DNA of 64,000 nt from Haladaptatus litoreus (GCF_900156425.1 NZ_FTNO01000005.1:330117-394116); one strand, 5' to 3'; shown: positions 16,097 to 25,948, counted from the stretch's first letter. Made by a program: numbers and translations. Notes: generated by a model from the sequence alone, not told the origin.

Positions 16097-17509
16097 TCAC
16101 TGATAGCCGAGCGCCTTCAACTGGTTCGATACCTCGGATGGAACGTCGCCCGATTCGTCGTCCCCGTCGGTTTCGATTCGCTCGATTCGCGTCTCGACCG
16201 CGTCGTGAAGGCGGCTTGCGAGTTCGGAACCCTCGTACTCGTCCCACAGATTGTCCTGTTCGGTCGGGTCGCGGCGTCTATCGTACAGTTCCCGATTCTC
16301 GGAGTCGGTGTGGTAGATGTACGACCACTCGGCGGTTCGGGCACTCACAAGGAGTTCGCCGTCGTCCAGATGGCGCGGAATCGGTTGCCGAGTGACGTGT
16401 TCGCCGCGAACGGCGACGGAGGTTATCGGCGTCGTATCACCCGGAGCACCGGGGTCGGTTTCGGAACCGGATTCGACAACGGCGTCAAGCAAACTCGGGG
16501 CCGAAAAGTCGTGTTCGACGCCCATCGCGTCACAGATGGTCGCGGGAATCGACGCCAAACCGACCGCTTGCTGGACCGATTTCCTATCTGCGCTCTGTTT
16601 TTTGTCGTCGGGGTGCTGAACGATGAACGGGACGTGGGTCAGTTCCTCGTACAGTTTCGGATAATGCGCCAAATGGCCGTGTTCCATGAACTCCTCACCG
16701 TGGTCGCCCGCGAGAACGACGCAGGCGTCGTCACGAAAGCCGCGTCGGTCGAGTGCCGACAGCACTCGGCCGACGCTTTCGTCCACCTGCCGAACCGCGG
16801 CCCGGTACAGCGATTCGAGGTCGGCAAGCGCGTCGTGGCCGACTTCGCGCCCCAATCCGGCCCGGAGGTGGGCGCGAAGCATCTTCAGCGACCCGACGTT
16901 CGCGCCGGTTTCGTCGCGGACGAACTTCGGCGCGGGAACGTAGGGCGTGTGAACGTCCATGTAATGAACCCAGAGGAAAAACGGCGGTTCTGCCCGTTCC
17001 ACGAAGTCGATTGCGCTACGTTCTACGTCGAGCATCCGCGAGATATTTTTCGCGCCGCCTTTCTGTCCGAGTAGTCGCCGAACCGGCGACGTGACGACTT
17101 GAAGCCACGCCTGCACGGTCGGATGGGCGGTGAGATATTTGCTGTAGAGACTGTCGCCCGTCCCGGAGGTGAACGTCTCGAACTCGTCGAATCCACGGTC
17201 GTACCCCCAGTGTTCGGTTAAAAATCCGTTCGCGCCGTTGAATCCCGCGGTCGAAACGCCCGCTTCCGAGAGGGTTTCGGCCAGCGTCGGGGCATCGGCG
17301 ACGCCGATGCCCCGCGAATCCGTAAACACCTGTTTCGCGCCGAGAATCGACGGGAACGAGAAGGGCGTCCAGTTCCCGTGAGCGAATGCGTTTTCGAAGG
17401 TGGTTCCACGTTCACCGAGAGCAGCGACGACGCCGTCGGACGTGAAAGCGTCCGCTCGGAGCGAATCGACGGTGAACAGCACGGTAACAGAGGTGTCATT
17501 TGCGCTCAT
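16097..17509 (-). CDS. Sulfatase-family (alkaline phosphatase superfamily) enzyme without formylglycine motif
   Basis: This 470-residue protein (start ATG 17509) has the alkaline-phosphatase-superfamily metal site: VLFTVDSLRADAF at the N-terminus, FLWVHYMDVHTPY mid-protein and VVLAGDHGEEFMEHGHLAH. The nucleophile region reads GNWTPFSFPSILG, not the C/S-x-P-x-R needed to make formylglycine. It is therefore unlikely to be a classical sulfatase; phosphoester, phosphoglycerol transfer or sugar-phosphate chemistry is possible. No signal peptide is clear. A 13-bp inverted repeat with a 1-nt loop lies inside (17288-17314). The small membrane gene 17640-17978 lies upstream on the same strand. Confidence 0.78.
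   Translation of the reverse strand: MSANDTSVTVLFTVDSLRADAFTSDGVVAALGERGTTFENAFAHGNWTPFSFPSILGAKQVFTDSRGIGVADAPTLAETLSEAGVSTAGFNGANGFLTEHWGYDRGFDEFETFTSGTGDSLYSKYLTAHPTVQAWLQVVTSPVRRLLGQKGGAKNISRMLDVERSAIDFVERAEPPFFLWVHYMDVHTPYVPAPKFVRDETGANVGSLKMLRAHLRAGLGREVGHDALADLESLYRAAVRQVDESVGRVLSALDRRGFRDDACVVLAGDHGEEFMEHGHLAHYPKLYEELTHVPFIVQHPDDKKQSADRKSVQQAVGLASIPATICDAMGVEHDFSAPSLLDAVVESGSETDPGAPGDTTPITSVAVRGEHVTRQPIPRHLDDGELLVSARTAEWSYIYHTDSENRELYDRRRDPTEQDNLWDEYEGSELASRLHDAVETRIERIETDGDDESGDVPSEVSNQLKALGYQ
17288..17314. repeat. Inverted repeat inside sulfatase-like gene, 13-bp stem, 1-nt loop
   Basis: CGGGGCATCGGCG, A, then the exact reverse complement. It encodes residues around SRGIGVADAP. Confidence 0.9.
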
Positions 17510-17639
17510 TCTGTCGGGCACGGTGACTCCGCTACCCGAAAATTCGTCACGGAGGTAAAATACCTTTTGCGCGAACAGTCGATACCATCGGACGAGATTC
17601 AATAGCACTCCATATTCCACAGGACAGCAAGGGTGTTTT

Positions 17640-17978
17640 TCAACTACTTTTGCTGCGAAGCGGCGGGAGCGAAAGTCGTTCGATGAGGCCCAACTGACCG
17701 AACAGGAGTATTACCATCGAGACGACCACGCCGCCGAAAAACACGACAAGAACGACAGGGCCGCTCTCGATAAAGGGAAGCGAAGAAACCGAAAGCGAAA
17801 ACAGCACCCACCCGAACGCCAGCCATTTTTTCCCTCGTCGATAGCGAACGAATCCGCTGGCGAGGCCGAGAAGGATGAGTAACCCGAGGACGATTTCAGG
17901 AGGGACGAGTTCCGAAACCATGAGAGCACCGAGAACGCTCATTGAGATAAATCCGAGATTGTCAACATCGTCCATCAT
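17640..17978 (-). CDS. Small integral membrane protein of unknown function
   Basis: About 112 residues from ATG 17978 (MMDDVDNLGF); an earlier ATG at 17993 is possible. Three to four hydrophobic segments are visible (SMSVLGALMVSELV, IVLGLLILLGLASGFV, WLAFGWVLFSLSVSSL, VVLVVFFGGVVVSMVILLF). It lies 131 bp upstream of the sulfatase-like gene on the same strand. No family recognised. Confidence 0.6.
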   Translation of the reverse strand: MMDDVDNLGFISMSVLGALMVSELVPPEIVLGLLILLGLASGFVRYRRGKKWLAFGWVLFSLSVSSLPFIESGPVVLVVFFGGVVVSMVILLFGQLGLIERLSLPPLRSKSS

Positions 17979-18029
17979 TCGGTGAAAAAACACGTTCGGG
18001 CGATATAGTCGTTTCCGTGTTTTCAGCGT

Positions 18030-19367
18030 TTATTCTACAGGTTCGAGTTCAGCGCTGAAGTGGCGCAGTTCCTCCATCTCGGGTTCGGCGACGACTTCCA
18101 GACCCGTGAGTTCGTCGCGTCGCTCGGCGACTTTCTCGAACGACTCCGCGATGTGCACGAGATGGTCGCGGAAGTACGACCGGCGGGGGAGACACAGACG
18201 AACGAGTTGCGGACGGTCTTCACCGGGGAAGGCGAACTCGCCGAGTTCGACGCCGCGAACGCCACCCTCGCGGTAGAGTTCGCAGGTGAGAACCTGTCCC
18301 GGGAACTCCTCACGGGGGATTTCCGGCAGGAACTCCTCGGCGTCCACGTACACGGCGTGGCCCCCCGTCGGGGCGAAAATCGGAACACCTGCTTCCTGAA
18401 GCAAGTCGCCGAGTTCCGCGACCTGTTCGACGCGGTCTTCGATGTAGCTCTCGGTGACGGCCTCACGGAGGCCGACCGCCATCGCTTCCAAGTCGCGCCC
18501 CGCCAGTCCGCCGTAGGTCGTGAATCCTTCGTAGAGGATACCGCGCTGTTTCGTGGCTTCGAACAAGGATTCGTCGCGCACGCCGACGAATCCGCCGATG
18601 TTCGACAGTGCATCCTTCTTGCCGCTCATGACGATTGCGTCGGCGTAGGAGAGTTCTTCGCGGGCGATGTCGGCGACACTGGCGTCCGAAAATTCGTCCT
18701 CGCGCTGTTGGACGAAATACGCGTTTTCGGCGAATCGGCAGGCGTCGATGACGAACGTGGCGTCGATTTCGTCTGCCACGTCGCGCGCCTCGCGGATGTT
18801 CTCGACGCTCACGGGTTGGCCTGCCATCGAGTTGTTCGTGATGGTGACCACGAGTGCGGGGATGTTCTCCGCGCCAACGTTGTCCGCCAGTTCCCGGACT
18901 TTGTCGGGGTCGAGGTTCCCTTTGAACGACTCTTCGTCCTCGGCATCCACGTCGATTGGGCAGTCGACGGGTTTCCCGCCGTTGTTCACGATGTGCGCCC
19001 GCGTCGTGTCGAAGTGCGTGTTGTTCGGGACGTAGTCGCCCTCGGAGATGAGGACACCGTAGAGGACGTTTTCGGCACCTCTGCCTTGGTGAGCGGGGAC
19101 GATTTTCTCGAAGCCCATCACGTCGTCCACGCTCTCTTGAAGGCGTTTGAAACTGTCACTGCCAGCGTAGGCCTCGTCGCCGCGCATCATCGCGGCCCAC
19201 TGTTCGTCGCTCATGGTTCCGGTTCCGCTGTCGGTCAACAGGTCGATGAAAACGTCCTCCGCGTCGAGGTTGAACACGTTGTAGCCCGCGGATTCGAGGT
19301 TGGCCTCGCGTTCGTCTCGGTCGGGAAGGTGAATCGGTTCGACGACTTTCGCCCGATAGGCTCGCAT
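18030..19367 (-). CDS. tnaA: Tryptophanase (tryptophan indole-lyase)
   Basis: A 445-residue PLP enzyme of the beta-eliminating lyase family, splitting tryptophan to indole, pyruvate and ammonia. Start ATG 19367 gives MRAYRAKVVEPIHLP, matching tryptophanase N-termini. Seen: PAHQGRGAENVLYGVL (substrate/PLP region), VDCPIDVD, VVTITNNSMAGQPVS, FVIDACRFAENAYF with the PLP-pyridine aspartate, and the Schiff-base lysine in IVMSGKKDALSNIGGF. Tyrosine phenol-lyase is the close alternative; the overall pattern fits tryptophanase. No tnaC-like leader or permease is next to it. Confidence 0.9.
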   Translation of the reverse strand: MRAYRAKVVEPIHLPDRDEREANLESAGYNVFNLDAEDVFIDLLTDSGTGTMSDEQWAAMMRGDEAYAGSDSFKRLQESVDDVMGFEKIVPAHQGRGAENVLYGVLISEGDYVPNNTHFDTTRAHIVNNGGKPVDCPIDVDAEDEESFKGNLDPDKVRELADNVGAENIPALVVTITNNSMAGQPVSVENIREARDVADEIDATFVIDACRFAENAYFVQQREDEFSDASVADIAREELSYADAIVMSGKKDALSNIGGFVGVRDESLFEATKQRGILYEGFTTYGGLAGRDLEAMAVGLREAVTESYIEDRVEQVAELGDLLQEAGVPIFAPTGGHAVYVDAEEFLPEIPREEFPGQVLTCELYREGGVRGVELGEFAFPGEDRPQLVRLCLPRRSYFRDHLVHIAESFEKVAERRDELTGLEVVAEPEMEELRHFSAELEPVE

Positions 19368-19493
19368 ATCCGACAACGCGGCGGCGTCGTTCTTAACCTT
19401 GCTGAGATAACGTCGGGGGAAAACGAGCGATTCCGGGCGTCAGGGGGCGAAATTGACCATCGTTAGTAGGGGAAGTCCATTGCTAATTTCTCG

Positions 19494-20045
19494 CTAATAT
19501 GGGTAGTCCATCTGTACTTTGATAGCGTCGCGGGTTTCCTCGTCCTCCAGTTCGGCGCAGAGCCACAGGCCGAGGTCGATACCCGAACTGACGCCACCCG
19601 CCGTCGCCACTGTCCCATCCACGACGATTCGCTCTTCGACAACTTCGCAAAAATCCGCCAATCGTTCGTAGGCGTCGGGGTGCGTCGTCGCTTGTTTGCC
19701 CTCCAAGAATCCCGCCGAACCGAGCAGAAGCGACCCAGTACAGACGGACGTGACCCACTCCGCATCCGCGGTTGCCAGCCACGAAGTGAACTCATCGTCC
19801 TCGGCGAGTTCGCGGGCGATAAATCCGCCCGGAACGACCAACATGTCGTAGCCCGAAAGCGATTCGTCCACCACGTCGGGAACGATTTCGAGTCCTGCGT
19901 TCGCGGTAACGCGTTCGGTTCGGGCGCACACGTCCCACGAAACGTCGTCTCGGAAGCCCATTGTATCGAGTCTGGTCAGTGGGTCGTAGATGCCGACGAA
20001 ATCCAGCGCGGTCATGCCGTCGTATGCGACGAACGCGATGTGCAT
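19494..20045 (-). CDS. DJ-1/PfpI family protein
   Basis: This 183-residue protein starts at ATG 20045 (MHIAFVAYDGMTALDF). The DJ-1 nucleophile elbow is WVTSVCTGSLLLGSAG with the cysteine at about residue 105, preceded by DMLVVPGGF. The ending GVSSGIDLGLWL is typical of the isonitrile hydratase/AraC-N-like branch. The family includes amidases, glyoxalases and transcriptional co-domains; no DNA-binding domain is present here. Activity unknown. Confidence 0.85.
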   Translation of the reverse strand: MHIAFVAYDGMTALDFVGIYDPLTRLDTMGFRDDVSWDVCARTERVTANAGLEIVPDVVDESLSGYDMLVVPGGFIARELAEDDEFTSWLATADAEWVTSVCTGSLLLGSAGFLEGKQATTHPDAYERLADFCEVVEERIVVDGTVATAGGVSSGIDLGLWLCAELEDEETRDAIKVQMDYPY

Positions 20046-20102
20046 GTAGAAGGGTTCGGAGGGGGACTGCTTGACTGTTGGCGTCGGAATCCACAAAACC
20101 GC

Positions 20103-20852
<750 letters not shown>

Positions 20853-21007
20853 ACCCACAGTTACCACTTCGACTGTCTAAACCCTGCCCCATAGCACGAA
20901 TGTCGGATGGCGGAAAATAAGCGAGGCGGAGGGCGACACCTCGCGGCAATCGGCAATCCGGAACCAGCACCCGGAACTTCTTGCCCACACCTCACGACCA
21001 TCCACCT

Positions 21008-22237
21008 ATGAAAATCGACGGCGACCGACTACGGGAGGATATCGAAGCGAACGCCGAGTTCGGTGCGCTCGACGTGGAAGGCCACGGACGAACCGTTCTC
21101 ACCGGAACCGACGCGAACCGAAAGGCGCGCGAGTATTTCGTGGAACGACTGGAAGATGCCGGACTCGACGTTCGCGTGGATTCGGTCGGTAACATCGCGG
21201 GACGCTGGACGCCCGAAAGCGCAGACCCGGAATCCAAACCAGTCGCGGCGGGGAGCCACCTCGATTCGGTTCCCGAGGGGGGAATCTTCGACGGGCCACT
21301 CGGCGTCTACGCCGCACTTGAGGCGGTTCGGGCGATGCAGGACGCCGAAATCGAACCCAGTCGCCCGATAGATGTCGTTTCGTTCACAGAGGAGGAGGGC
21401 CAGCGGTTCGCCGACGGACTCCTCGGGTCGTCCGTCGCGGTCGGAGAGCGGTCGGTGGAGGAGGCACTCGAACTGCGGGACGGACGGACGACGCTGGCGG
21501 ATGCACTCGATACGATGGATTTCGATGGCGAGGGCAGAATCGACGCGAGCGAGTGGGATTCGTGGCTCGAACTCCACGTCGAACAGAGCAGGCGACTCGA
21601 ACGCGCCGACTGCCCGGTCGGGGTCGTAACGACGATTACCGGAATTACGCACTGCGCCGTCGAAGTACTGGGTGAAGCAAATCACGCGGGAGCGACCCCG
21701 ATGCCGGAGCGAACGGACGCGCTGGTCGCCGCGAGCGAATTCGTTCGGGATGTCGAGGACGGGGCGAACGAAGTCGGCGAAACCACGGTTGGCACGGTCG
21801 GTAAACTCGACGTTCGTCCCAACGCGACGAACGTCGTTCCGGGCGCAGTCGAGATGGGCGTCGATATTCGAGACGTGAGTTATGATGCGATGAACGAACT
21901 CGTCTCGCTGGCGCGAGACTCGCTTTCCCGCCTCGAATCGGAGCGCGGCGTAGAGACGACTTTCTCCCGCGAGTTCGACCTCGAACCGACCGAGATGAGC
22001 GCCCGCTGTCGGCGGGCGCTCCACGAAGCGGGGGACGAAGCGAACATCGAACTGCTCGATATGCACTCCGGGGCGGCCCACGACACGATGCACGTCGGAG
22101 ACGTGACAGACGCAGCGATGCTGTTCGCACGGTCGCGGGACGGCATTTCACATAATCCGGCAGAGTGGACAGAGTGGGGAGACTGTGCCGCCGCGACGCG
22201 AGTGCTCGCTGGCGCACTCACGTCGCTGGCGCGGTGA
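21008..22237 (+). CDS. M20-family Zn hydrolase, N-carbamoyl-amino acid hydrolase/allantoate amidohydrolase type
   Basis: This 409-residue enzyme shows metal-site motifs of the HyuC/AllC branch: AGSHLDSVPEGGIFDGPLGV (about 85-104), VSFTEEEGQRF (about 125-135) and SWLELHVEQSRRLE (about 185-198), ending in MHSGAAHDTMHV. The family removes carbamoyl or ureido groups from N-carbamoyl amino acids, allantoate or ureidoglycine. Monocistronic, 22 bp before the convergent DUF502 gene. It could act after a hydantoinase such as the HyuAB pair further along, but linkage is only functional inference. Confidence 0.85.
   Translation: MKIDGDRLREDIEANAEFGALDVEGHGRTVLTGTDANRKAREYFVERLEDAGLDVRVDSVGNIAGRWTPESADPESKPVAAGSHLDSVPEGGIFDGPLGVYAALEAVRAMQDAEIEPSRPIDVVSFTEEEGQRFADGLLGSSVAVGERSVEEALELRDGRTTLADALDTMDFDGEGRIDASEWDSWLELHVEQSRRLERADCPVGVVTTITGITHCAVEVLGEANHAGATPMPERTDALVAASEFVRDVEDGANEVGETTVGTVGKLDVRPNATNVVPGAVEMGVDIRDVSYDAMNELVSLARDSLSRLESERGVETTFSREFDLEPTEMSARCRRALHEAGDEANIELLDMHSGAAHDTMHVGDVTDAAMLFARSRDGISHNPAEWTEWGDCAAATRVLAGALTSLAR
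21997..22021. repeat. Inverted repeat inside M20 hydrolase gene, 10-bp stem, 5-nt loop
   Basis: GAGCGCCCGC, loop TGTCG, then the exact reverse complement, encoding residues around MSARCRRALHE. Confidence 0.85.
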
Positions 22238-22259
22238 GTTTCGTACTTTCGTCTTCGTT

Positions 22260-22961
22260 TCAATGCTTCCGTTTGACTGCGTCGTAGCCCGTCAACTGCC
22301 GAAGTTCCTCTTCGGTCAAACCATTTGCACTGGCGTTCATCTCGTCTAATCCGACGCCGCTCGTCACGATGCCGCGGAACGCCTCTTCCAACGTGAGGTC
22401 GACGTCCACGAGATCGTCCTCGGGGACGTTGACGACGAATCCGCCCATGACGGGGTTCGGAGCCATCGGGAGGAAAACGGTCGTCATCGGGCCTTCGTCG
22501 AGCGCGCTTTCGATACCTTCGGGCGTGTCCGCCGTCACGAACGCGAAGGTGTAGGTGCCGTCGGTCGGAAATTCGAGCAGTTTCACGTCGCGGAAATGGT
22601 CGGCGTCGCTCTCGACCATGGCGTCGCCCATCCGCCGGAAACTGCGGTAAATCGTGCCGAGTCCGGGAACTTGGCTGATAGCTTGGTCGAAGTTGTCGAT
22701 TGCTCGTTCGCCCATCGGAGAGTGAGCGATGAATCCGATGACGAGAATCAACGCGGAAACGGTCGCCATGGTGACGCCGCCCAAGACGTATATCGAGTCG
22801 ATAGAGACGAATTTGAGGAGCGGCCGCAACACTTTCGCGACGAAATCGAGCAACACGACGAGTACGTACACCGTAATGAGCAGTGGGACGACGACGGTGA
22901 TACCAGTCAGCGCCGCCTCCCGAAGCATACCGAGTGGAGAGAGACTCTCGGAGTCGTCCAT
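22260..22961 (-). CDS. DUF502 family membrane protein
   Basis: A 233-residue protein with two N-terminal transmembrane segments (LTGITVVVPLLITVYVLVVL and VTMATVSALILVIGFIA) and the DUF502 body: QVPGLGTIYRSFRRMGDAM, then FAFVTADTP and TTVFLPMAPNPVMGGFVV, a typical family pattern. Function is unknown; plant relatives are membrane trafficking-associated. It converges on the M20 hydrolase gene. The C-terminal part is soluble and acidic. Confidence 0.88.
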   Translation of the reverse strand: MDDSESLSPLGMLREAALTGITVVVPLLITVYVLVVLLDFVAKVLRPLLKFVSIDSIYVLGGVTMATVSALILVIGFIAHSPMGERAIDNFDQAISQVPGLGTIYRSFRRMGDAMVESDADHFRDVKLLEFPTDGTYTFAFVTADTPEGIESALDEGPMTTVFLPMAPNPVMGGFVVNVPEDDLVDVDLTLEEAFRGIVTSGVGLDEMNASANGLTEEELRQLTGYDAVKRKH

Positions 22962-23089
22962 CGTTCAGGGAACTCGGACGCTCCATAAAGAGCGTACCGC
23001 CTGCGTGTGCCGGCAGAAGGTGCAGCCTATCCGAAATGTCAATCCCATTTGCCAGCAGAGTCATCCGTGAGAAGGCCCTAAGACGGTGT

Positions 23090-23758
23090 ATGAGTACAAT
23101 CGCCATCGTGCGACTCCCTGCCGATGGATTCGCACTGCAGGCGACGCTCGAACGAGTTCCCGGCGTCTCATTCGAAGTCGAACGCGTCGTCGCCTCGGAG
23201 GCCGGGCGAGTGATGCCGTACATCTGGGCGACGGCGGAATCCGAGCAGTTCGAACCCCTCCGAAATGCGCTTGAAGAGGACCCGACGACCGAGGACGTGG
23301 AACTACTCGTCGATTTGGACGACGAGTGGCTGTACCGAATGTCGTGGGTCAGCCAAACCACGTTCGCCATCCACCTCCTCGTCGAGGAAAATGGCACCAT
23401 CATCGACGCGAACGGAAAGGGCGAGGAGTGGCAACTCAGAATTCTATTTCCCAACCGGGACGCCCTCTCCGCAACCTACGAGTTCTGCGAGACGAACGAT
23501 ATCCCAATCGAAATCGAGCAGATATACCAGTTGGACGAATCCCCGCGGCGGGGCCAGTACGGACTCACCGAAGAGCAGTACGAAACGCTCGTGGCCGCGC
23601 TCGAATCAGGGTACTACGACATTCCCCGCGGAATCTCCGGCGAGGAACTGTCGGACGACCTCGGCATCTCGCATCAGGCGCTCTCGGAGCGCCTGCGACG
23701 AGCCTACAAAAACCTCATTTCGAACGCGCTCGTCGTCGGAGAAAACGAACTGCGGTAG
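23090..23758 (+). CDS. Bat-like transcriptional regulator (bacterio-opsin activator HTH)
   Basis: This 222-residue protein has an N-terminal beta-rich domain (1-150) typical of haloarchaeal Bat-like regulators and a C-terminal HTH_10 domain: YGLTEEQYETLVAALESGYY, then GEELSDDLGISHQALSERLR (recognition helix). Start ATG 23090 gives MSTIAIVRLPADGF. It probably regulates transcription in response to an unknown signal; no opsin gene is nearby. Its 3' end is followed by a partial tandem duplication. Confidence 0.88.
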   Translation: MSTIAIVRLPADGFALQATLERVPGVSFEVERVVASEAGRVMPYIWATAESEQFEPLRNALEEDPTTEDVELLVDLDDEWLYRMSWVSQTTFAIHLLVEENGTIIDANGKGEEWQLRILFPNRDALSATYEFCETNDIPIEIEQIYQLDESPRRGQYGLTEEQYETLVAALESGYYDIPRGISGEELSDDLGISHQALSERLRRAYKNLISNALVVGENELR

Positions 23759-23800
23759 TTGCAGATTCTGTCACGATGTTCTAACTGCGGTAGTTGCAGA
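23748..23800. repeat. Partial tandem duplication at the 3' end of the Bat-like gene
   Basis: AACTGCGGTAGTTGCAGA occurs exactly twice (23748-23765, 23783-23800), 35 bp apart; the first copy contains the stop codon. Sequence after the second copy (TTCTCACGATGTCACG) again resembles the spacer. It lies between convergent genes. Confidence 0.85.
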
Positions 23801-23823
23801 CGCTTCCACGGTTTCTCACGATG

Positions 23824-25023
23824 TCACGACCGGGTCGAGGAATCCTCGGAACCGAACTCACCACGGTCACGTTCCTCAAATTTCGACTTTCTCGCACCAC
23901 TCTCTTCTCCCGTATCGCTCTCCCCCGTTTCGGACGGCGCGTCGGGCGCGCCCGACGCGCCGGGGAGCATGTCCGGAAACACCACCCAGAGGAACTGGAC
24001 GGCGATGACCATGATGAGCGGGCCGAGAAAGATGCCGTACCAGCCGAAAATCGGCGGGCCGAGGAGGTAGGCGAACATGATGAGTCCAGTGTGGAACATG
24101 CGCCCCGAGAGATACGGGCGGACGTAGGTGCGAATGACGTTGTCGAAGACGAGCGCCATGAAGAGGTAAAAGAAGATGGGAAACCAGAGCCGTGTCGGGT
24201 CGGTTTCGACTGCAATAATCGCGAGGTAGAGGACGACCACGAGGTAGACGATGGAACGTCCGACCAGTGGAATCAAGGTTGCGAGTCCGGTCGCAACCGC
24301 GACGAGCATCGTCTGTGGAATCGCCATTCCGGGCGGTGCGATGAGATTCAGACCGTTGTAAATCAGTGCGGACGTGATGATGATGACGAAGATGGTCAGT
24401 GTGTAGCCGAAAAAGACCGAGTTCAGGCCGCGGTCGATGGCGCGAAGGTACTCGTGACTCGTCGTCCCGCTTCCGGCCACGGTCGTTTCGAACCAACCCG
24501 AAATCCGGTCTTCGTCGCGCACCAGAAAGAAGACGAAGACGAGCGCGAGAAACAGGTTGTACGACTGTGTGGCGAACGTCCCGACGAAGCCCCCGAACTG
24601 GCCGAGTACGTTTCTGATGGACGGTTCGCGGAGCAACTGCGTGGCAGCGTCGTACAACTGCGCTGGGTCGGTCGGAATCGTTCCCGTCTCGAATCCGGGA
24701 AACAGCGTTTGCGCGAGTTGCTCGATGTCGGCGGGTCGAATTGCAGACAGTTGTCCGAACGTGACGACGACGATAGCCCCGAGCAGGCCCACGAACGGGA
24801 GGATGATGAGCGCAAGCGTGAGCAGCGACGCAAGCCCGGGCGACAGTCCTCGATTCCGCAACCGTCTGGCTATCGGCCGGGCGACGTAGTACAGAAACAG
24901 CCCGAACACTATCCAGCCGAGATACGTATCGAGCGAGACGACGAGAACGATAGCCAGGGCGATTCCGAATAGCCACCAGCTGATTCCTACACCGTCAGAC
25001 TCCCGTTCATCCCAGAGTTTCAC
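23824..25023 (-). CDS. AI-2E family membrane transporter
   Basis: About 399 residues from GTG 25023 (KLWDERESDGVGISWWLFG); upstream open frame is unlikely to be coding. Seven or eight hydrophobic segments are present, with the family pattern LVGRSIVYLVVVLYLAI and GPPIFGWYGIFLGPLIMVI near the C-terminus. Related proteins export small molecules or act as Na/H antiporters. The hydrophilic C-terminal tail (GASGAPDAPSETGESD) carries a 28-bp perfect palindrome. It is convergent to the Bat-like regulator. Confidence 0.85.
   Translation of the reverse strand: MKLWDERESDGVGISWWLFGIALAIVLVVSLDTYLGWIVFGLFLYYVARPIARRLRNRGLSPGLASLLTLALIILPFVGLLGAIVVVTFGQLSAIRPADIEQLAQTLFPGFETGTIPTDPAQLYDAATQLLREPSIRNVLGQFGGFVGTFATQSYNLFLALVFVFFLVRDEDRISGWFETTVAGSGTTSHEYLRAIDRGLNSVFFGYTLTIFVIIITSALIYNGLNLIAPPGMAIPQTMLVAVATGLATLIPLVGRSIVYLVVVLYLAIIAVETDPTRLWFPIFFYLFMALVFDNVIRTYVRPYLSGRMFHTGLIMFAYLLGPPIFGWYGIFLGPLIMVIAVQFLWVVFPDMLPGASGAPDAPSETGESDTGEESGARKSKFEERDRGEFGSEDSSTRS
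23935..23962. repeat. 28-bp perfect palindrome inside the AI-2E transporter gene
   Basis: Half site CGGCGCGTCGGGCG meets its reverse complement with no loop. It encodes the low-complexity tail around GASGAPDAP. Confidence 0.9.
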
Positions 25024-25084
25024 CGCGCTCCCCCTCAGAGGGGACGAGTGGAACGAAGATAATGTATTCGGAGAAGAATGTGGG

Positions 25085-25459
25085 TCACACGACGGACGAT
25101 TCCGGGGTTTCTGCGGGAGCGAGATACTCCGTTCCCCAGTCGCGCATGGAGACGATGACCGGGCGAAGCGATTCGCCGTGCTTCGTGAGCGAATATTCGA
25201 CGCGAACCGGTTTTTCGTTGACAATTTCCCGCGACACGAGCTGTTTCGATTCGAGGTCTTCGAGACTATCGGAAAGAACTTTACTCGAAATGCCATCGAC
25301 GGCCCGTTTCAACTCGTTGAAGCCGCTTGGGCCGTATTCGAGCAACCGGTGAATGATTACCGGGTGCCACTTCTTCCCGATGAGTGTCGTCGTGGAAGTA
25401 ATCGGGCACCACTCATCACCCTGATACCACACGTGGAGTTGATTGAGCGTCTCTGTCAT
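25085..25459 (-). CDS. HxlR-family winged-helix transcriptional regulator
   Basis: A 124-residue HxlR regulator: CPITSTTTLIGKKWHPVIIH (helix H1-H2), GFNELKRAVDGISSKVLSDS (HTH with recognition helix) and the wing VNEKPVRVEYSLTKHGESL, as in HypR/HxlR. The N-terminal cysteine could be redox-sensing, as known for some HxlR members. Target unknown; the next downstream gene is the AI-2E transporter, 62 bp away on the same strand, so regulation of that gene is plausible. Confidence 0.92.
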   Translation of the reverse strand: MTETLNQLHVWYQGDEWCPITSTTTLIGKKWHPVIIHRLLEYGPSGFNELKRAVDGISSKVLSDSLEDLESKQLVSREIVNEKPVRVEYSLTKHGESLRPVIVSMRDWGTEYLAPAETPESSVV

Positions 25460-25495
25460 CCTACTCTGTCTATAGTCGCTCAGCGAGCATAGCGG

Positions 25496-25610
25496 TACCT
25501 CAGGTAACTCAGTTTTGACGAGTAATCGGATATGTTCGAGTCGAATGAGATGCGCGGAGATCTCCCCGGCGCAGTGGATCGTTGATTCGTCAGGTACAAC
25601 TCAGGTAGGC
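25496..25610. promoter_or_regulatory. Candidate operators upstream of the HxlR regulator
   Basis: TACCTCAGGTA (25496-25506), an interrupted palindrome, lies 37 bp upstream of the regulator start. CAGGTA recurs at 25591-25596 and 25602-25607. Shared CAGGTA half-sites on either side suggest a dimeric or cooperative binding region, possibly for autoregulation. No footprint evidence. Confidence 0.4.
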
Positions 25611-25678
25611 GGGAACTACAGCCACGCAATTCACATATACTCTTACCACGGACGGACGTGATTCGAACTCGACCGTCG

Positions 25679-25948
25679 ATGAATCAAAACACTATCGAAA
25701 GCGAAAGCGAGCACCCGTCTCGCGGCCGGAAATCCTGCAAACGCTGTCGAAGCGACGCGATATTTCGGGTCGTTCGAACTGCAATGGACGGAGCCTCCCA
25801 CCCGGTGCAAAAGCCCTCACCCGCCGCATCAACGCTGTGTCAGGACTGTTTTGCACAACTTCGTGCAGACCCGAACGAATCGTTCGCAACGCTGTTCGAC
25901 GGGGAATTTCAGGCCGTGAATCAGTATATAAAAGTCAAACGACTGTAG
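25679..25948 (+). CDS. Small zinc-ribbon-like protein
   Basis: An 89-residue protein with C-x-x-C pairs (SCKRCRSDA at residues about 19-27 and TLCQDCFAQL at about 52-61), forming a likely zinc ribbon, and a polar, acidic N-tail. Small C-x-x-C proteins are abundant in haloarchaea and often lack assigned function; several act as regulators or protein adaptors. No neighbouring gene gives a role. Confidence 0.65.
   Translation: MNQNTIESESEHPSRGRKSCKRCRSDAIFRVVRTAMDGASHPVQKPSPAASTLCQDCFAQLRADPNESFATLFDGEFQAVNQYIKVKRL

Noticed and set aside
23824..25296. A longer start for the AI-2E transporter upstream of 25023
   Set aside because: The extension is Ser/Arg-rich, overlaps the HxlR gene on the same strand and lacks family similarity.
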